In this document: positions 37,030 to 46,199 of the stretch, piece by piece
How the letters are laid out: the number at the start of each line of letters is the position of its first letter
How positions within the stretch are numbered: the first letter of the stretch is position 1
Assembly: GCA_902492015.1 (NCBI GenBank)
Contig: CABUJR010000004.1
Span: 98,774 to 162,773 of the forward strand
DNA length: 64,000 nt
Direction of reading: 5' to 3'
Origin: an uncultured Eubacteriales bacterium
Lineage (GTDB): Bacteria; Bacillota; Clostridia; TANB77; CAG-508
Notes under the pieces: model-generated
Seen by the model: only the letters and a program-made list of their open reading frames with translations
Databases searched by the model: none
What the model was told of the DNA's origin: nothing
Translations under genes and position numbers: made by a program

Positions 37030-37686
37030 ATGGAAAGAGAAGATGAAAGAGAAGGGAAAGCAAAACATTCTAATAAAACCTGGCAAGGAGATAATGGAAT
37101 ACGTTATAATGAAAGAACTATAAATAAAAGACCAAAACCAGAACTTATAGAATTTGTAAAAAATGTAGAACATGGAAAAGCTTGTGAACTTGGCCCAGGT
37201 TCTGGAACATCAACAATATTTCTTTTAGAAAATAATTGGCAAGTTACTTCTTATGATATAAATATGAATTCTAAAGAGTGTATTGAATCAAGAATTTCAG
37301 AAAGTGAAAAAGAAAAATTTAAATTTGTAAGAAGTAAGTTTGAAAATATAGAATTAGAAAAAGATAATGATTTAATAGTAGCATTTAATTCATTACCATT
37401 TTGTAAAAAAGAATATTTTGAAAGCTTCTTTGAAAAAGTAGCAAATTCAATAAAGCCTGGAGGATACCTAATAGGAAATTTATTTGGAAATCGTCATGCT
37501 TATAATACACCAGATTCAAAAATGACTTTTCATACAAGAGAAGAGATAGAAAATTTACTTAAAAAATACTTTATAGTAGATTTTAATAATGCAAAACAAT
37601 TTGTAGAAAGGGAAGAATTTAAAAGAACTCTAGAATCAGATAGAGTTCTTTGGCATACTTATGTTTTTAGAATTATGAAAAAATAA
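37030..37686 (+). CDS. SAM-dependent methyltransferase
   Basis: A 218-aa Rossmann-type methyltransferase. Motif I is ELGPGSGTST (about 53-62), with acidic YDIN at the end of strand 2 and a VAFNSLPFC motif IV. Substrate unknown. The N-terminal 40 residues are basic. It lies between valS and a small membrane-protein gene. Confidence 0.78.
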   Translation: MEREDEREGKAKHSNKTWQGDNGIRYNERTINKRPKPELIEFVKNVEHGKACELGPGSGTSTIFLLENNWQVTSYDINMNSKECIESRISESEKEKFKFVRSKFENIELEKDNDLIVAFNSLPFCKKEYFESFFEKVANSIKPGGYLIGNLFGNRHAYNTPDSKMTFHTREEIENLLKKYFIVDFNNAKQFVEREEFKRTLESDRVLWHTYVFRIMKK

Positions 37687-37711
37687 ATTAATGTTTTAGG
37701 AGGAATAAAAA

Positions 37712-38116
37712 ATGGGGGAAAAACAAGAAAAATCATTTGAAGAAAGGTTACATTCTTTAAAAATAGGTTGTATTATTTTTGGAGTATTAGAAGCTATTGC
37801 ATTTGTTTCTAATATAACGAAATTTACAGCAGGAGGAATATCTCTATTTACAGTAATAATTTCGGCATTAATTTTAGTGGATATTTATTTTATGTACAAA
37901 TATACAGCTGAAAAGAATCCAAAAGGACCTTTGTGTGAAAAGATTTTTGGTATTTTGCTTTTAATTGAGGGAATAATGTATTGTTTAACTATAGTTGGAA
38001 TTTTAATAGGAATTATTCTTATAGCTTTAGCTTTAGGAATATTAGGTGAAGCAAAATACTTTAAAGAATATATAGAACAAAATGGTACAGAAGATTTAAA
38101 TGATAATAATATTTAG
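37712..38116 (+). CDS. Four-span membrane protein
   Basis: A 134-aa protein with four hydrophobic segments and polar ends; GGAGG before the ATG. No family recognised. Co-directional with the methyltransferase and comF genes. Confidence 0.6.
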   Translation: MGEKQEKSFEERLHSLKIGCIIFGVLEAIAFVSNITKFTAGGISLFTVIISALILVDIYFMYKYTAEKNPKGPLCEKIFGILLLIEGIMYCLTIVGILIGIILIALALGILGEAKYFKEYIEQNGTEDLNDNNI

Positions 38117-38174
38117 TAATTAAAAATATAAAAAATTTAGTATAAACAAATTGGGGGCAAATGAAAGGAGTAAT

Positions 38175-38921
38175 ATGAAGTTTGTCTTCAATTTTTTTAA
38201 TTTTTTAAAAGAAAGAAGTTTATTAGATTTAATCTTTCCACCTGCTTGCATAATTTGTGGAAAAATAAGTGAAAATTATATTTGTGAAAATTGTGAAATA
38301 AGATTTAATAGATATAAGAGATTTAATATTATAGATAATCAAAAATTAATAAAAGATAAATTAAACATAAAAACAGAAAACTTTATACAAAAATATTATT
38401 TGTATGGAGATGATAAATATTATTGGGAGAAATTGCTTTATTGTTTTGAGTATAAAGGTCTTGTGAGAAAATATATGATTAAATATAAATTTAATGGAGA
38501 AGCGTATATTTCAAATTTTTTTGCAAGTCAAATATTAAAAAATAAAAAAGCTAGTGAAATTTTAAAATTATATGATATAATCATTTCAGTTCCAATGGAT
38601 AAAAAAAAGAAAGCAAAAAGAGGATATAATCAAACAGAGTTAATAACTAAAATTATATCTAAAGAATTGGGAATTATAGAAAATAAGAATATAGTATTTA
38701 AATTAAAAAGAACTAAAACTCAAAGTATGCTTAATAAAGAAAACAGAAAAACAAATATAAAAGATGCTTATTTTGTGAATAATAATATAAATATTAAAAA
38801 TAAAAAAGTTATATTATTAGATGATATTTATACAACAGGAGCTACAGTAAATGAGATTTCATCCAAGTTAAAAGAAGCAGGGGCAAAAGAAGTTTTTGTT
38901 TTAATTATAGCTAAAAATTAG
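38175..38921 (+). CDS. comF: ComF family phosphoribosyltransferase-like protein
   Basis: A 248-aa protein with an N-terminal four-Cys zinc motif (CIICGKISENYICENC) and a C-terminal PRTase domain ending in the PRPP loop LLDDIYTTGAT. ComF proteins assist DNA uptake in competent bacteria; many non-competent Firmicutes keep a homologue. The frame opens at 38151 with TTG, but AAAGGAG sits just before ATG 38175, the likely start. Confidence 0.85.
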   Translation: MKFVFNFFNFLKERSLLDLIFPPACIICGKISENYICENCEIRFNRYKRFNIIDNQKLIKDKLNIKTENFIQKYYLYGDDKYYWEKLLYCFEYKGLVRKYMIKYKFNGEAYISNFFASQILKNKKASEILKLYDIIISVPMDKKKKAKRGYNQTELITKIISKELGIIENKNIVFKLKRTKTQSMLNKENRKTNIKDAYFVNNNINIKNKKVILLDDIYTTGATVNEISSKLKEAGAKEVFVLIIAKN

Positions 38922-38930
38922 GAGGAGAAA

Positions 38931-40916
38931 ATGGAAGATTTAGTTGAAAGCATATTAGATTATGTAAGAGCTGATTATACTGATTATGCTATTATGATTA
39001 ATGGTGAATGGGGAAGTGGAAAAACTTATTTTTGGAATCATAAAATAAGAAATAAAATAGATTCACTTAGATTTAATGGTAAAAAATATACAACTATATA
39101 TATGTCTTTATATGGTATATCAAATTTGGAAGATATAAGTAAAAAAATTTTCATTGAAACAACTCAAGCTTATGGTAATAAAAATGTTAAAAGATATATG
39201 AGTGAAAATGCTAATATTTCTTCTATACCAGAATATGCTAAAACAGGTCTTGATATGGCACATTTTTTTGGAATGAATCAAAATGGGGAAAAACTAGATT
39301 ATTCTAAATTCTTCTCAACAGATGATAAAGTTTTATGTTTTGATGATTTGGAAAGAGCAAATGTTGATGTTATTGATATTTTAGGATATATAAATAATTT
39401 CGTAGAACATGATCATATAAAGACAATTATTATTTGTAATGAAAAAGAACTTGCAACAAAATTAAAAAGTACTAACCTTGAGCTTAAAACTTTTATAGCC
39501 ACATATCTTTTAGACAAAGAAGGAACACTTTTAAAAGCAGATAAACCAATGGTTGAAAAAATAAGTGAAAAAATTGAATATGTTTTCGATAAAGCCAATG
39601 ATTATGAAAGAATAAAAGAAAAATTAATAGGAGAAACATTTGAGTATGCACCTAAATTTAATTATATAATTAATGGCTTATTAATGAGATATGAAAAAAA
39701 TGATGATTTAATAAGATTTTTGAGAGAGCACACAAATTTGATTACTAATACTTTTATAAAATCTGGAACAAGAAATTTAAGAATATTAAAACATGCTTTA
39801 AATGATTTTCAAAAAATTTTCGAAACAGTAAATAATTTTTATCCAAATACAAATTTAAGAGTTCTTCAAACTATGTTAATTTTTACAATAGCTGTTTCTT
39901 TTGAAATCAAGGCAGGTAAAATTACTAAAGATAAATTTATAAACATAAACTCTAATGAAGAATATAAATCAATATTAGTTTCTTCAAGAGTTTTGATGGA
40001 TAATAGACAATTTTATATTAAAGAATTTGATAATAATTATTATTTTAATTTTAAATCTGAATATAGATTTTTCAAATTTATAGAAGTGTATGTAAGAACA
40101 AGAATTTTTGATTTAAAACTTTTTAGAAAAGATATGGAAATGATAATTCAAACAATAGATACAGAAAAATTACCTGGTCATAAAAGACTACTTACAGAAG
40201 AGTATTGGAAAATTTCAGATGCACAGTTCCCTGAAATTATTGAAGAAGTTATTTCTAATGTTAAAAATGGTGATTTAGAATTAATTGAACTTGTAAAATT
40301 ATTTGCATATTTTAGTTATTTTGCAAGAAAAAATTTGATTAAATATAAGCCTAAAGAAGTAAAAGAAATTTTTATAAAAGGAATGGATAAAGTGTCTGAA
40401 AAATCAGAGTATTGTGACAATATAGATGAAGAACTTTCGAGAATTGGAATTGATATTGGTGAAGATATGAATGATGTATTAAAACATTTTCATCAGTTAA
40501 ATAAAGAATTAAAAATAAAGATGAATAAAGAAAAAGCAGAAGAAATCTTTAAATGTATTCCAATGAAAATGGAGCAATTTTATGAAAAATTCACTACAGA
40601 ATATATGGATAAACCAATTTTAAATTACTATGATATAAATCAAATGATGCAAAGAATTACTTGTGCAAGTAATGAAGATATAATGAAGATTAAAGAAATG
40701 TTTTTAGATAGAGTAAAAAAACACAGACGAGAACTAGAACCAGAATATGATTTTATAGTTAATTTAAAAGAAAGTCTAGATAGTTATTGTAAAGGAAAAG
40801 ATGTTAGTATAAAAGTTGTTATATTAAAAGAATTTTCACAAGATTTAGAAAATATAATAAATTTATATAAAAATATACCAACAAGGCATATTTACAAAAG
40901 GAAAAAAACTGTCTAA
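38931..40916 (+). CDS. KAP-type P-loop NTPase
   Basis: A 661-aa protein. Walker A is GEWGSGKTY (about 25-33) and Walker B is VLCFDDLER (about 133-141), with a sensor-like IIICNEKE strand. This is the KAP/STAND-like layout. KAP ATPases in bacteria are often linked to phage defence or membrane-associated signalling, but here there is no adjacent nuclease or other effector and no membrane segment. The C-terminal 400 residues are helical. GGAGGAG before the ATG, ten bases after comF. Confidence 0.72.
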   Translation: MEDLVESILDYVRADYTDYAIMINGEWGSGKTYFWNHKIRNKIDSLRFNGKKYTTIYMSLYGISNLEDISKKIFIETTQAYGNKNVKRYMSENANISSIPEYAKTGLDMAHFFGMNQNGEKLDYSKFFSTDDKVLCFDDLERANVDVIDILGYINNFVEHDHIKTIIICNEKELATKLKSTNLELKTFIATYLLDKEGTLLKADKPMVEKISEKIEYVFDKANDYERIKEKLIGETFEYAPKFNYIINGLLMRYEKNDDLIRFLREHTNLITNTFIKSGTRNLRILKHALNDFQKIFETVNNFYPNTNLRVLQTMLIFTIAVSFEIKAGKITKDKFININSNEEYKSILVSSRVLMDNRQFYIKEFDNNYYFNFKSEYRFFKFIEVYVRTRIFDLKLFRKDMEMIIQTIDTEKLPGHKRLLTEEYWKISDAQFPEIIEEVISNVKNGDLELIELVKLFAYFSYFARKNLIKYKPKEVKEIFIKGMDKVSEKSEYCDNIDEELSRIGIDIGEDMNDVLKHFHQLNKELKIKMNKEKAEEIFKCIPMKMEQFYEKFTTEYMDKPILNYYDINQMMQRITCASNEDIMKIKEMFLDRVKKHRRELEPEYDFIVNLKESLDSYCKGKDVSIKVVILKEFSQDLENIINLYKNIPTRHIYKRKKTV

Positions 40917-41257
40917 TAATTTAATTAATTAAAACAAAATTATCAATATAAATATGTTTTTACTTATAAACATTGATATTACATTAGAAAAATAGTTTAA
41001 ACCAGAAAACTCCTTAATAAAAACTTAAGAAAAAGAACATATAATATTCACAAATTTTTAAGGTTATTTTAAGTTATATTATATAAAATCAAATCATAGA
41101 AAAGAGGAAGGAGTGATGCTATGGTAGATAAGCTTTAAATATACAATAAAATGAATGTAACAAGAAATTTAGTAAAATCCCCAAATTAAAATAAATTGGA
41201 AAAAACGGTTCAAAATTATATTGAATCGTTTTTTCTGTTTCAAATTTATTTTTATAC
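40917..41257. other. Gene-poor spacer before pyrB with a five-codon mini-ORF
   Basis: At 41103-41109 there is a GAGGAAGGAG RBS followed by ATGGTAGATAAGCTTTAA (41121-41138), a five-codon ORF. The frame continues past its stop for another 16 codons. A terminator follows at 41199-41236. Either a decayed small gene or a leader peptide. Confidence 0.35.
41199..41236 (+). terminator. Terminator upstream of pyrB
   Basis: AAAAAACGGTTCAA / TTGAATCGTTTTTT perfect except one pair, with T-run. Confidence 0.78.
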
Positions 41258-41286
41258 TTTACAAATCAGTAAAAAAAGGGTAAAAT
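41258..41286 (+). promoter_or_regulatory. Promoter of pyrBI
   Basis: TTTACA (41258-41263), 17-nt spacer, TAAAAT (41281-41286), just 29 nt before the pyrB ATG. It lies downstream of the terminator, so pyrBI can be transcribed independently. Confidence 0.6.
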
Positions 41287-41314
41287 AGTAAAAAATTAAA
41301 AAAGGAGTAAAAAA

Positions 41315-42229
41315 ATGAAGCATTTAATTGATATTAAAGATTTATCCGTAGAAGAAATTGATGATTTGATTAAAGTAGCTAAAGATATTATCGCAAATAA
41401 AGAAAAATATTCTCATAAATGCGATGGTAAAATCTTAGCTACTTTATTTTTTGAGCCAAGTACAAGAACAAGATTGAGTCATGAATCAGCAATGTTGTCT
41501 TTAGGAGGAAAAGTTTTAGGATTTTCAGAAGCAGCATCAAGTTCAGCATCAAAAGGAGAAACTGTATCAGATACAATAAGAATGGTAGGATGTTATAGTG
41601 ATATTATTGCAATGAGACATCCTAAAGAAGGTGCACCTTATGTTGCGTCTTTAAAATCAACAGTTCCTATTATAAATGCAGGAGATGGAGGACATAACCA
41701 TCCAACTCAAACTTTAACAGACTTATTAACAATAAATTGCGAAAAAGGTCGTTTAGATAATTTAACAATAGGATTATGTGGAGATTTAAAATTTGGAAGA
41801 ACAGTTCACTCATTAATTACAGCAATGTCTAGATATGAAAACATAAAATTTGTTTTAATATCACCAGATGAATTAAATTTACCAGAATACATAAAAAAAG
41901 ATGTTTTAGAAAAAAATAATATAGAATATATAGAAACAAAAAATATCGAAGAATATATGGACAAATTAGATATTCTTTATATGACTAGAGTCCAAAAAGA
42001 AAGATTTTTTAATGAAGCAGATTATATCCGCTTAAAAGATTATTATATTTTAAATAAAGAAAAATTAGAAAAAGCTAAAAAAGATTTATGTATAATGCAT
42101 CCATTACCTAGAGTAAATGAAATTTCAACAGATGTAGATGATGATCCAAGAGCATGTTATTTTAAACAAGCACAATATGGAAAATATATAAGAATGGCAT
42201 TAATTTTAAAATTATTGGAGGTAAAATAA
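41315..42229 (+). CDS. pyrB: Aspartate carbamoyltransferase catalytic subunit
   Basis: A 304-aa protein. The carbamoyl-phosphate site [13 protein letters not shown] (about residues 48-60), HPxxGAP loop, [14 protein letters not shown] and [10 protein letters not shown] near the C-terminus are all present. It forms N-carbamoyl-aspartate. AAAGGAG before the ATG. Its stop overlaps the pyrI start by one base. Confidence 0.95.
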   Translation: MKHLIDIKDLSVEEIDDLIKVAKDIIANKEKYSHKCDGKILATLFFEPSTRTRLSHESAMLSLGGKVLGFSEAASSSASKGETVSDTIRMVGCYSDIIAMRHPKEGAPYVASLKSTVPIINAGDGGHNHPTQTLTDLLTINCEKGRLDNLTIGLCGDLKFGRTVHSLITAMSRYENIKFVLISPDELNLPEYIKKDVLEKNNIEYIETKNIEEYMDKLDILYMTRVQKERFFNEADYIRLKDYYILNKEKLEKAKKDLCIMHPLPRVNEISTDVDDDPRACYFKQAQYGKYIRMALILKLLEVK

Positions 42230-42651
42230 TGAATATAGATAGTATAAAAAATGGTTATGTTATAGATCATATTCAAGCTGGAAAAGGAATGCAAATATAT
42301 GAACTTTTAAAACTTAATAAATTAGATTGTCAAGTTGCAATAATAACAAATGCGAAAAGTCAAAAATCTGGTAAAAAAGATATTATAAAAATTGATAAAG
42401 ATATACCAATTAATTTAGATACTTTAGGATTTATAGATCATAATATAACTGTAAATGTTGTAAAAGATGATAAAATTGTAGAAAAAAAGAAAATTAATTT
42501 ACCAGAAAAAATAGTAAATGTAGCAAAATGTAACAATCCTAGATGTATTACTTCTGTAGAAAAAAATTTAGATCAAATTTTTGTTTTAACAGATAAAGAA
42601 AAAGCAATTTATAGATGTAAATATTGTGAAATGAGTTTAAAAAATAAATAA
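42229..42651 (+). CDS. pyrI: Aspartate carbamoyltransferase regulatory subunit
   Basis: A 140-aa protein: N-terminal nucleotide-binding domain (VIDHIQAGKGMQIYELL) and a C-terminal zinc domain with Cys in CNNPRC and CKYC. It binds CTP/ATP and gives allosteric control to PyrB. TAATG overlap with pyrB indicates translational coupling. Confidence 0.94.
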   Translation: MNIDSIKNGYVIDHIQAGKGMQIYELLKLNKLDCQVAIITNAKSQKSGKKDIIKIDKDIPINLDTLGFIDHNITVNVVKDDKIVEKKKINLPEKIVNVAKCNNPRCITSVEKNLDQIFVLTDKEKAIYRCKYCEMSLKNK

Positions 42652-42656
42652 AAACA

Positions 42657-42686
42657 TGTATATTTTTTTCCTATTTTGTCATACTA
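42657..42686 (+). promoter_or_regulatory. Sigma-G-type promoter of spoVT
   Basis: TGTATA (42657-42662), 17-nt spacer, CATACTA (42680-42686). This closely fits the forespore sigma-G consensus TGAATA / CATACTA; in B. subtilis spoVT is a sigma-G gene. Confidence 0.65.
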
Positions 42687-42716
42687 AGAGTATAAATACA
42701 AAATAAGGAGGAATTT

Positions 42717-43271
42717 ATGAAAGCAACAGGAGTTGTAAGAAGAATAGATGATTTAGGAAGAGTGGTAATTCCAAAAGAAATAAGAAAAGTCCATAGAATA
42801 AAAGAAGGAGATCCTTTAGAAATATTTACAGATAAAGAAGGAGAAATAATTTTAAAAAAATATTCTCCAATAGGAGAACTTACAGAATTTGCTAGTACCT
42901 ATGCAGATACTATAGCAAAAACTACAGGACATATTGCTTGCATAACAGATAAAGATACTGTTATAGCTGTTTCAGGAGGTTCAAAAAAAGAATTTTTAGA
43001 AAAAAATCTTAGTAAAGAACTAGAAGAAGTTATAGAAAATAAAGAAATATTTAAAAGTAAAGAAAATAATGAAATTTCAATACCTATAACTCAAAATGAA
43101 GGAAGAGAAAGAATTTATAATTCACAAGTAATATATCCTATAATAACAGATGGAGATGTTGTTGGAAGTGTAATACTTCTTTCAAAAGAACCAAATAAAA
43201 AAATGGGTGAAGTTGAAGATAAAGTAGCACAATCAGCAGCAGGTTTTTTGGGAACACATTTAGAAATCTAA
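42717..43271 (+). CDS. spoVT: Stage V sporulation protein T (late forespore transcription regulator)
   Basis: A 184-aa protein with an N-terminal AbrB-type swapped-hairpin DNA-binding domain (MKATGVVRRIDDLGRVVIPKEIRK) and a C-terminal GAF-like domain. SpoVT tunes sigma-G regulon genes in the forespore. AAGGAGG before the ATG, a sigma-G-type promoter upstream and a strong terminator downstream: a single-gene unit. Confidence 0.94.
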   Translation: MKATGVVRRIDDLGRVVIPKEIRKVHRIKEGDPLEIFTDKEGEIILKKYSPIGELTEFASTYADTIAKTTGHIACITDKDTVIAVSGGSKKEFLEKNLSKELEEVIENKEIFKSKENNEISIPITQNEGRERIYNSQVIYPIITDGDVVGSVILLSKEPNKKMGEVEDKVAQSAAGFLGTHLEI

Positions 43272-43277
43272 AAGATA

Positions 43278-43327
43278 ACTTGGACAATTTTAGTAATTTA
43301 TTTTTACTAAAATTGTCCAAGTTTTTG
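43278..43327 (+). terminator. Terminator after spoVT
   Basis: Perfect 19-bp stem ACTTGGACAATTTTAGTAA and its complement, loop of seven, T-run. Confidence 0.9.
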
Positions 43328-43454
43328 TATTCAATTTGTATTATTAATGTAATATAAAATTTATAGAATAAAATTAAAAAAAATGTTATTATTTTTATAA
43401 TAAGAATAAATAGTAGCGAATAATAGAAATTATTATTCTAAGGGGGATAAATTT

Positions 43455-43961
43455 ATGAGTACTAAGAATATACAAGAACTAGAAGTTTTAGCTGGAAATG
43501 GTGATGTTGGAGCAATTTATGAATTAGGACAAAGATATTTTAATGGAATAGGTGTTGAAGTAGATGTTCAAAAAGCTAGAGAATATTTTGAAGTTGCAGC
43601 AGAAAGAGGTTCTAAAGGTTCAAATTATTTTTTAGGTAAAATTTATTATAATGGAATGGGAGTTCAAACAAATTATTTAAAAGCAAAAGATTATTTTGAA
43701 AAATCTGCTGCTGATAATAATGCTTTTTCTGAATATTATTTAGGCAAACTATATTTTTGGGGAGATGGTGTTGAAAAAAATTATGAAAAAGCAAACCAAT
43801 ATAAAAATTCAGTTTTAAACAGACCATTATACTCAAATCAAGATGCTGATATACAAGAGTTTTATAGTATAACAGACTTTGAAGGTCAAACACAAAGATA
43901 TGTTGGAGAACTTCAAAATAAAGTTTTATTAGAATATAAAAAACTTTTTGGAAATGACTAA
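43455..43961 (+). CDS. Sel1-repeat protein
   Basis: A 168-aa protein with three Sel1-like TPR repeats (A..LG..Y..G.GV..D..KA..YFE..A pattern) across residues 12-122, followed by a short helical tail. No signal peptide, so cytoplasmic. Sel1 proteins are scaffolds for protein-protein contacts. AGGGGG RBS. Stand-alone gene. Confidence 0.85.
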   Translation: MSTKNIQELEVLAGNGDVGAIYELGQRYFNGIGVEVDVQKAREYFEVAAERGSKGSNYFLGKIYYNGMGVQTNYLKAKDYFEKSAADNNAFSEYYLGKLYFWGDGVEKNYEKANQYKNSVLNRPLYSNQDADIQEFYSITDFEGQTQRYVGELQNKVLLEYKKLFGND

Positions 43962-43993
43962 TAATAAAAAATCAAAATTTTTCCTACTATATA

Positions 43994-44039
43994 AAAAACC
44001 TTTCTTATTAGAAATAAAATCTAATAGGAAAGGTTTTTA
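43994..44039 (+). terminator. Terminator after the Sel1 gene
   Basis: AAAAACCTTTC.TATTAGA pairs with TCTAATAGGAAAGGTTTTT. The upstream TTTCCTACTATATAAA recalls the hairpin-repeat arm at 34027 and 3093. Confidence 0.75.
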
Positions 44040-44113
44040 TGTTTTATGTCAGAATTAAGATAAAAGATAAAATTTTAATTAATTTTGTGTTTTGATGGAG
44101 TACTATAGTAGAC

Positions 44114-44142
44114 TTGAAAATGTTAACATAATTTGGTATAAT
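44114..44142 (+). promoter_or_regulatory. Promoter of the 44.2-kb islet gene
   Basis: TTGAAA (44114-44119), 17-nt spacer ending TTGG, TATAAT (44137-44142). Confidence 0.75.
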
Positions 44143-44219
44143 AAAAATGTATGACTATTACAAAAGCTGTAGTATTGTCATGGTACATTGAAAAAATAAC
44201 ACAGAAGGAGAATGATAGT

Positions 44220-46004
44220 ATGAACAATGTATTAGCAACGCAACCGACAACTGTTTTAGGAAGAGAAGCAATAATGCGCTTTCCTAAAGAAGAAACTCCA
44301 GGTAAAGTTACACCATGTAGCGAAGTTTCTGCAAAAGATGAGGCTGGTATTGTTCGGCTTTATAGGGCATTAGTTCCTGAAAATATATCAAAAGATATTG
44401 ATGTAGGGATGATTGTCAAAGAAGCATTTCCGGCCTTTGAGGAAACTATTGGAGTTTCAGAATTTGCCAAGGTAAAAAAATACTTTGGTATTGGAAGTGA
44501 CCGGAAATCTAAGCCGCGGGAAGCAGAGATTTATGCGCTTTTGGGCAAAATGAGGACAATAGAAAATGCTACAAAGTATATTAGTGGTTATAAACAGCTG
44601 ATAGAAAATGTGGCAGCTCGTCTTTGTGAAGCACCAGAAGATATGACTGTTCTTGAAAGAGCCAAGCTCGTAAGAGTGTATATGGTGATTTTTGGAGATA
44701 GTCACTTTTTCCCTGAAGATTTCTCGGTTATTCAGGTAGGATATAATGAACCTGAGAGAATGCTGTTAACCGAGAAAGTTTTCGAGAACAACAAGAAACC
44801 ATTCAACCCGGAAGAGCTGATTTTTATGTATAATCATAAGATAAAGTTCTTCAACGAAAAGAGCATCATGTATGGCATTATAGCAGGAGATTTACTCGGA
44901 ATCGAGAAAAAGCTCAGGAAAGAAGTAATGGAAATCGCTGAGCTTAAAATTAATCCTGACGGCACATTTTTTTCGGAAAACAAAGCATTACCGAACCAGA
45001 CCTTTGGCAGTGTAAGAAAGCTGAAAATGAAAGTAATTCCTACAAGAGGAGTCTACCCTATTGAAATCTTTTGCAATAAAGGACTCCTCAAGCAGTGGAA
45101 TTTCGTTGAGCTTTACAAACTCTACAAGCTATTAAATACTAGCGACTGGGAGTCTTTTCCTAAGGTTGAAAGTAAAGAGAAAGAGATTGTGGGCTCAAGA
45201 GTCCTTGAAGTAACAAGGAAACTTTATCAGGTGGATGAGGATATGTTTTCTGGGTATGCAGAGATGGAAAGAGTCCAGAGATATATTCATCATCTGGCAG
45301 ATATGGAGTATGAATTAATAGCTCAGTATCTGGTAGATGGCAAGGTTGAGCCGGCTACAGTTAATGTTGGTAGATTTATGGCAGTAGCTGAATTTGCTAA
45401 CTATATGGAATACATTTCCAAGGATACACCAGTAGTTAGAGACTTTGAAGTAATCGACTCTCTTCTTGAGAAAGATAATGGCAATGTTTGGCTTGAGTTA
45501 AAAAGAGGAGAGATAGACTTTGAAGGCGCTAAAAATCTGCTCGGCATTGATAAGAGCTTTGAATCTGAAGTTTTGAATATCAAGAAGCAGGAAAATCCGG
45601 AAGACGTTGCAACTAGGTTTGTGACTGAAAATGGATACTGCGAAGAAGTGCCAAATGAAGAACTTATTAAAGAGGTTCTGATTTCTGGCAATGAGAGTCT
45701 GCTTCAAAGATATGCGTCCGGCGAATTTGATACACAGACATTCAAACGCAAAATCGGATTTAACGAAGATTTTGCGGAGATGTATTTTAACTTGGAGAAG
45801 GTGGATATTCCTGTAATTGAAGAAAAACTCCAAGAGATGAAACGAAGCATGTCCGGGAAAGCTCAGATGAGAGCTAATGCTTTGCTGATTAACTTATACT
45901 GCTATTTAGTAGAGAAACAGATTCCTTGTGGCGCAAAGAGAAAAGCACCTAAGAGAAATAAAGGATTAAAACCTCAAATTCTCAAAAAATTAATCACAGT
46001 ATAA
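44220..46004 (+). CDS. Large soluble protein of unknown function, foreign-looking islet gene
   Basis: A 594-aa protein. AAGGAG at 44205-44210 supports the ATG at 44220, not the earlier ATG at 44151 which lies inside the leader. No signal peptide or membrane span; mixed helical content; basic C-terminus (KRKAPKRNKGLK). GC rises from about 44.25 kb to the terminator, and codons such as CTG, CTC, CCG and CGG appear that native genes avoid; at least three in-frame CGG occur (44356, 44503 and 44515 regions). I do not recognise a family. Own promoter and GC-rich terminator. Confidence 0.7.
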   Translation: MNNVLATQPTTVLGREAIMRFPKEETPGKVTPCSEVSAKDEAGIVRLYRALVPENISKDIDVGMIVKEAFPAFEETIGVSEFAKVKKYFGIGSDRKSKPREAEIYALLGKMRTIENATKYISGYKQLIENVAARLCEAPEDMTVLERAKLVRVYMVIFGDSHFFPEDFSVIQVGYNEPERMLLTEKVFENNKKPFNPEELIFMYNHKIKFFNEKSIMYGIIAGDLLGIEKKLRKEVMEIAELKINPDGTFFSENKALPNQTFGSVRKLKMKVIPTRGVYPIEIFCNKGLLKQWNFVELYKLYKLLNTSDWESFPKVESKEKEIVGSRVLEVTRKLYQVDEDMFSGYAEMERVQRYIHHLADMEYELIAQYLVDGKVEPATVNVGRFMAVAEFANYMEYISKDTPVVRDFEVIDSLLEKDNGNVWLELKRGEIDFEGAKNLLGIDKSFESEVLNIKKQENPEDVATRFVTENGYCEEVPNEELIKEVLISGNESLLQRYASGEFDTQTFKRKIGFNEDFAEMYFNLEKVDIPVIEEKLQEMKRSMSGKAQMRANALLINLYCYLVEKQIPCGAKRKAPKRNKGLKPQILKKLITV

Positions 46005-46036
46005 TTCTCTAGCTTGCAATACGAGGAAACTACAGC

Positions 46037-46073
46037 AGCCATCGTCTAGATAAATCTAGACGGTGGCTTTTTT
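46037..46073 (+). terminator. GC-rich terminator of the 44.2-kb islet gene
   Basis: AGCCATCGTCTAGA / TCTAGACGGTGGCT, four-base loop, T6. Confidence 0.85.
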
Positions 46074-46199
46074 CATAAAGATGTGTTATAATATACATTA
46101 GCCTAAATTTGGACAATTCCACCTTGTCGATTCAAGAAAAGACATCAGACAATATGGTCTAGTACATTTTTAGAGTAAAAAAATTAGGAGGAATAAAAG

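Noticed and set aside
41258..41286. pyrB leader as a PyrR or reiterative-transcription attenuator
   Set aside because: The promoter lies 29 nt from the start codon, leaving no room for an attenuator; no PyrR-binding loop recognised.
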